IMG/VR virus record: IMGVR_UViG_3300016461_000015
Location: 1-51,452 of that record
Source: a virus
Reading direction: 5' to 3' (one strand)
Length of the DNA stretch: 51,452 bases
Positions within the stretch are counted from its first letter, which is position 1, and the number at the start of each line of letters is the position of its first letter. Position numbers and translations under genes: made by a program. Shown piece by piece: positions 49,509 to 51,452 of the stretch. Below the pieces are notes generated by a model, which saw only the letters and a list, made by a program, of their open reading frames with translations, searched no databases and was not told where the DNA came from.

Positions 49509-50534
49509 ATGGCTGTACCAACCGATGAGGCTCAATTGCGAGCCGTGCTCAGTGCTGTGCAGGAATATGGTTCGAAAGCTGCCGCAGCAAAGGCTTTGGG
49601 GATGCCGGCATCTACTCTCAAAAGTCAGTTCATGGCAGCGGAACGCCGTAGCATCCACGTCGAAAAGGATGAGGCGGTGGAGTTTCCCGCTTTCATCCTC
49701 GGCGATGAAGAGGAGCCGATTGACGACATCCTTGATCGATTTCGCAAAGCCCACGAACGCAAGCAGAAATCTATCGAGGCGCGGACATGGTTTCCGATAA
49801 AGATCAAGGAAGATAAGCCGTACGGCATTCTTTGGTTCGGTGACCCCCACCTTGGCGTCCATTGCGATTGGAAGACGCTCGAGGCGCATGTCGCGATTGC
49901 GCGGCAACCGGGCATCTATGGCGGCAACATAGGCGATACGACCGACAATTGGCCGTGGACCGGGAGGTTGGCGCGGCTATGGGCCGAGGCGGACATTTCA
50001 TCCAAGACTGAGCGGCGCCTAGCGACGTGGTTCATGATGGAGGCCGGCATCAAGTGGCTGCTCTGGCTCGGCGGGAATCATGACGAATGGAACGGTGGGA
50101 CTGAGTTTTACAAACTGCTCGGCGCCTCGCAGATCCCTGTTGTCGACTGGCGCGCTCAGTTCACGCTATGCCACAAGAACGGTTCGGAAACGCGCATTGA
50201 TGCCGCACACGGCCGGAAGGGTTCGTCGATCTACAATCCGACCCATGGTACGCTGAGAGCGGCCAAATTTGGCGAGGATGCATCTCTGTTCGTCACCGGA
50301 CATATTCATTCATTCGGCCTGTTCGATATCGAATTCCCGGACAGGAAGTCACATACATGGCTAGCACAGATATCCGGTTACAAGATGGATGATCGGCATG
50401 CCTTGGTGAACGGCTTTGCCCAGTCCAATCGAGGTGCGGCAGTTCTCTCCGTCATCTTCCCAGATACAGGGAAGGTCCAATGTTTTGCGGATGTAGAGCA
50501 GGGTGCCGACTATCTCAAATGGTTGCGCCGATGA
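49509..50534 (+). CDS. Calcineurin-like metallophosphoesterase with HTH
   Basis: 341 residues. An N-terminal HTH-like segment (EYGSKAAAAKALGMPASTLK) is followed by a phosphoesterase core. Metal ligands are in GDPHLGVH, NIGDTTDNW, GNHDEW and TGHIHSFG. Such phage enzymes may be DNA exonucleases or phosphodiesterases. The HTH suggests a nucleic-acid substrate. Position after the lysis genes does not show its pathway. Confidence 0.82.
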   Translation: MAVPTDEAQLRAVLSAVQEYGSKAAAAKALGMPASTLKSQFMAAERRSIHVEKDEAVEFPAFILGDEEEPIDDILDRFRKAHERKQKSIEARTWFPIKIKEDKPYGILWFGDPHLGVHCDWKTLEAHVAIARQPGIYGGNIGDTTDNWPWTGRLARLWAEADISSKTERRLATWFMMEAGIKWLLWLGGNHDEWNGGTEFYKLLGASQIPVVDWRAQFTLCHKNGSETRIDAAHGRKGSSIYNPTHGTLRAAKFGEDASLFVTGHIHSFGLFDIEFPDRKSHTWLAQISGYKMDDRHALVNGFAQSNRGAAVLSVIFPDTGKVQCFADVEQGADYLKWLRR

Positions 50535-50839
50535 GCATATTAGAAGGACGCAAGGACGATTTTGGCAAAATCCGTATGGAGTTGCTGCCACCGGAACTGC
50601 TGGAAGCAACCGCAACAATTCTCACTTTCGGCGCTCAAAAATATCAAGATCGAAATTGGGAAAAAGGCATGAAATGGAGCCGAGTATTCGGCGCCCTGAT
50701 GCGACATATGTGGGCATGGTGGCGTAAAGAGAGAGCCGATCCAGAAACAGGCTGTTCCCATCTCTGGCATGCCGCGTGCTGCATTTCGTTTCTCATCGCG
50801 TACGAAACACGTCAGATTGGCGAGGATGATCGGCCATGA
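50531..50839 (+). CDS. dATP/dGTP diphosphohydrolase-like protein (DUF5664 family)
   Basis: 102 residues; ATGA overlap. GKIRMELLPPELLEATATIL, then WSRVFGALMRHMWAW and HAACCISFL are the family signature. Related MazZ-type enzymes hydrolyse dGTP/dATP to monophosphates, in some phages as part of 2-aminoadenine synthesis. No PurZ-like gene is present here, so general nucleotide-pool adjustment is more likely. Confidence 0.78.
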   Translation: MSILEGRKDDFGKIRMELLPPELLEATATILTFGAQKYQDRNWEKGMKWSRVFGALMRHMWAWWRKERADPETGCSHLWHAACCISFLIAYETRQIGEDDRP

Positions 50840-51195
50840 ATAAGATGCGTGTCTATGTAGCCGGCCCCATGCGCGGAATACCGGAATTCAACTTTCCCGC
50901 CTTTAGTGCGGCGACGGCCGTTCTGCGTGGGCAAGGACATGAAGTCTTCAATCCCGCAGAACGCGATAATGAGCGCCATGGCAAGGATATCTCCCTAGGA
51001 AACCTGTCAGGTTGCGAGGAAACGGCAGCTCGAGATCATGGATTTTCCCTACGTGATGCATTGGCAGATGACACAGCTTGGATTTGCCGGCACGCCAATG
51101 CTATTGCCCTTTTGCCTGGTTGGGAAAACAGTAAAGGAGCGAGAGCCGAGCTTGCGCTCTCTGAGGCCCTTGGTCACCAGATTATCTATCTTTAG
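50836..51195 (+). CDS. DUF4406 deoxyribosyltransferase-like protein
   Basis: 119 residues, 4-bp overlap with the previous gene. It opens VYVAGPMRGIPEFNFPAF, the nucleoside 2-deoxyribosyltransferase-like fold of DUF4406, and ends with NSKGARAELALSEALGHQII, including the catalytic-type Glu. It probably acts on nucleotides together with the diphosphohydrolase. Last gene of the plus-strand late operon. Confidence 0.78.
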   Translation: MNKMRVYVAGPMRGIPEFNFPAFSAATAVLRGQGHEVFNPAERDNERHGKDISLGNLSGCEETAARDHGFSLRDALADDTAWICRHANAIALLPGWENSKGARAELALSEALGHQIIYL

Positions 51196-51302
51196 CGGTG
51201 TGCGGGAACGATTCGGCTGATTTGCCTAAACGCTTGCGTCTACTGGCCAACACAGCTATTTGGCCGCGCGCTTAACAGTTGGAGAGCGCTCTCAGATAAT
51301 AG
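51196..51302 (+). other. Gap after the late operon, with perfect palindrome
   Basis: Non-coding. It contains the 12-bp perfect palindrome GAGAGCGCTCTC at 51282-51293, ten bases before the terminator stem. Its role is unknown; it could be a protein-binding site or part of the terminator structure. Confidence 0.4.
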
Positions 51303-51336
51303 GCCCGCTCCGGTTCGCCGGGGCGGGCTCCTTTTG
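51303..51336 (+). terminator. Rho-independent terminator of the late operon
   Basis: An 11-bp stem (GCCCGCTCCGG with CCGGGGCGGGC, one T-G wobble) closed by a TTCG tetraloop, followed by TCCTTTTG. It lies between the last plus-strand gene and the convergent minus-strand gene. Confidence 0.9.
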
Positions 51337-51346
51337 CGTTTGGGTG

Positions 51347-51452
51347 CTATCGAATGCGCTCGCAGCGCAGCGCGTCTGTACCGGCCTGATACCGCCGCAG
51401 ATTGCCAATCCGCATATTCAGATGGCGCGGGCAAATACCGTTCGCCTTATAC
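51347..51452 (-). CDS. C-terminal fragment entering from the right edge
   Basis: A minus-strand frame open at the right edge and ending with TAG at 51347. It encodes about 35 residues (ANGICPRHLNMRIGNLRR followed by YQAGTDALRCERIR). In a circular molecule it is in frame with the repeat protein at 701-1 and would be its C-terminus. Otherwise it is the end of a separate unseen gene. The terminator at 51303 lies just beyond its stop. Confidence 0.6.
   Translation of the reverse strand, partial: YKANGICPRHLNMRIGNLRRYQAGTDALRCERIR

Noticed and set aside
51240-51434. 64-codon minus-strand frame at the right end
   Set aside because: It crosses the terminator and has no ribosome site; the frame ending at 51347 fits better with the left-edge gene.

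Overview
The window is a tailed phage genome or prophage-like replicon of about 51 kb with a contractile tail. The DNA is GC-rich, and gene families such as DUF6362, DUF4942, a DUF433/DUF5615 toxin-antitoxin pair and SAR-type lysozyme point to an alphaproteobacterial, probably Rhizobiales, host; that host call is inference. The minus-strand reading frame that runs off the left edge continues in frame into a minus-strand frame entering from the right edge (807 nt in total if the ends are joined), so the window looks like a complete circular or circularly permuted genome cut inside one gene.

Layout. 1-3.35 kb, mostly minus strand: an Ala-rich repeat protein, a DUF433/DUF5615 toxin-antitoxin module and a CI/LexA-type repressor. 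Two arrays of TTGCCA-N2-TGGCAA palindromes (769-835 and 3253-3342) are the likely operators. 3.35-17.3 kb, plus strand: Cro-like protein, HNH-AP2 endonuclease, ParB-like nuclease-fold protein, LexA-type winged helix, many small proteins, three DNA methyltransferases, a RuvC-like resolvase and a DnaB-type helicase. The cytosine methyltransferase gene is overlapped along almost its whole length by a second reading frame with its own conserved-looking motifs. 17.3-17.8 kb: a structured non-coding region in which the two halves of a tRNA occur in reversed order, a candidate circularly permuted tRNA gene. 18.0-29 kb: terminase, portal, MuF head protein, Nudix-DUF2213 fusion, cement protein, major capsid protein, a homing endonuclease and neck genes. 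29-45.6 kb: sheath, tube, frameshifted tail chaperone, tape measure with lysozyme domain, baseplate, fibres and an SGNH hydrolase. This part is interrupted by a minus-strand cargo island (secreted protein plus HigBA) and a minus-strand HNH gene. 45.6-51.2 kb: structured leader, holin, SAR endolysin, Rz/Rz1, an ExbB/MotA-like membrane cassette, a phosphoesterase and two nucleotide-pool enzymes, ending at a strong terminator.

How it works together: repressor and Cro share an operator region as in lambdoid switches, but I found no integrase. Two addiction modules and a ParB-fold protein make plasmid-like maintenance worth considering (inference). The three methyltransferases probably mask phage DNA from host restriction. 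The most unusual observations are the split and reordered tRNA, the overprinted methyltransferase locus, the recurring beta-rich domain in three tail proteins, the I-TevI-like control hairpin before the capsid-linked endonuclease, and the ExbB/MotA-like cassette next to the lysis genes.
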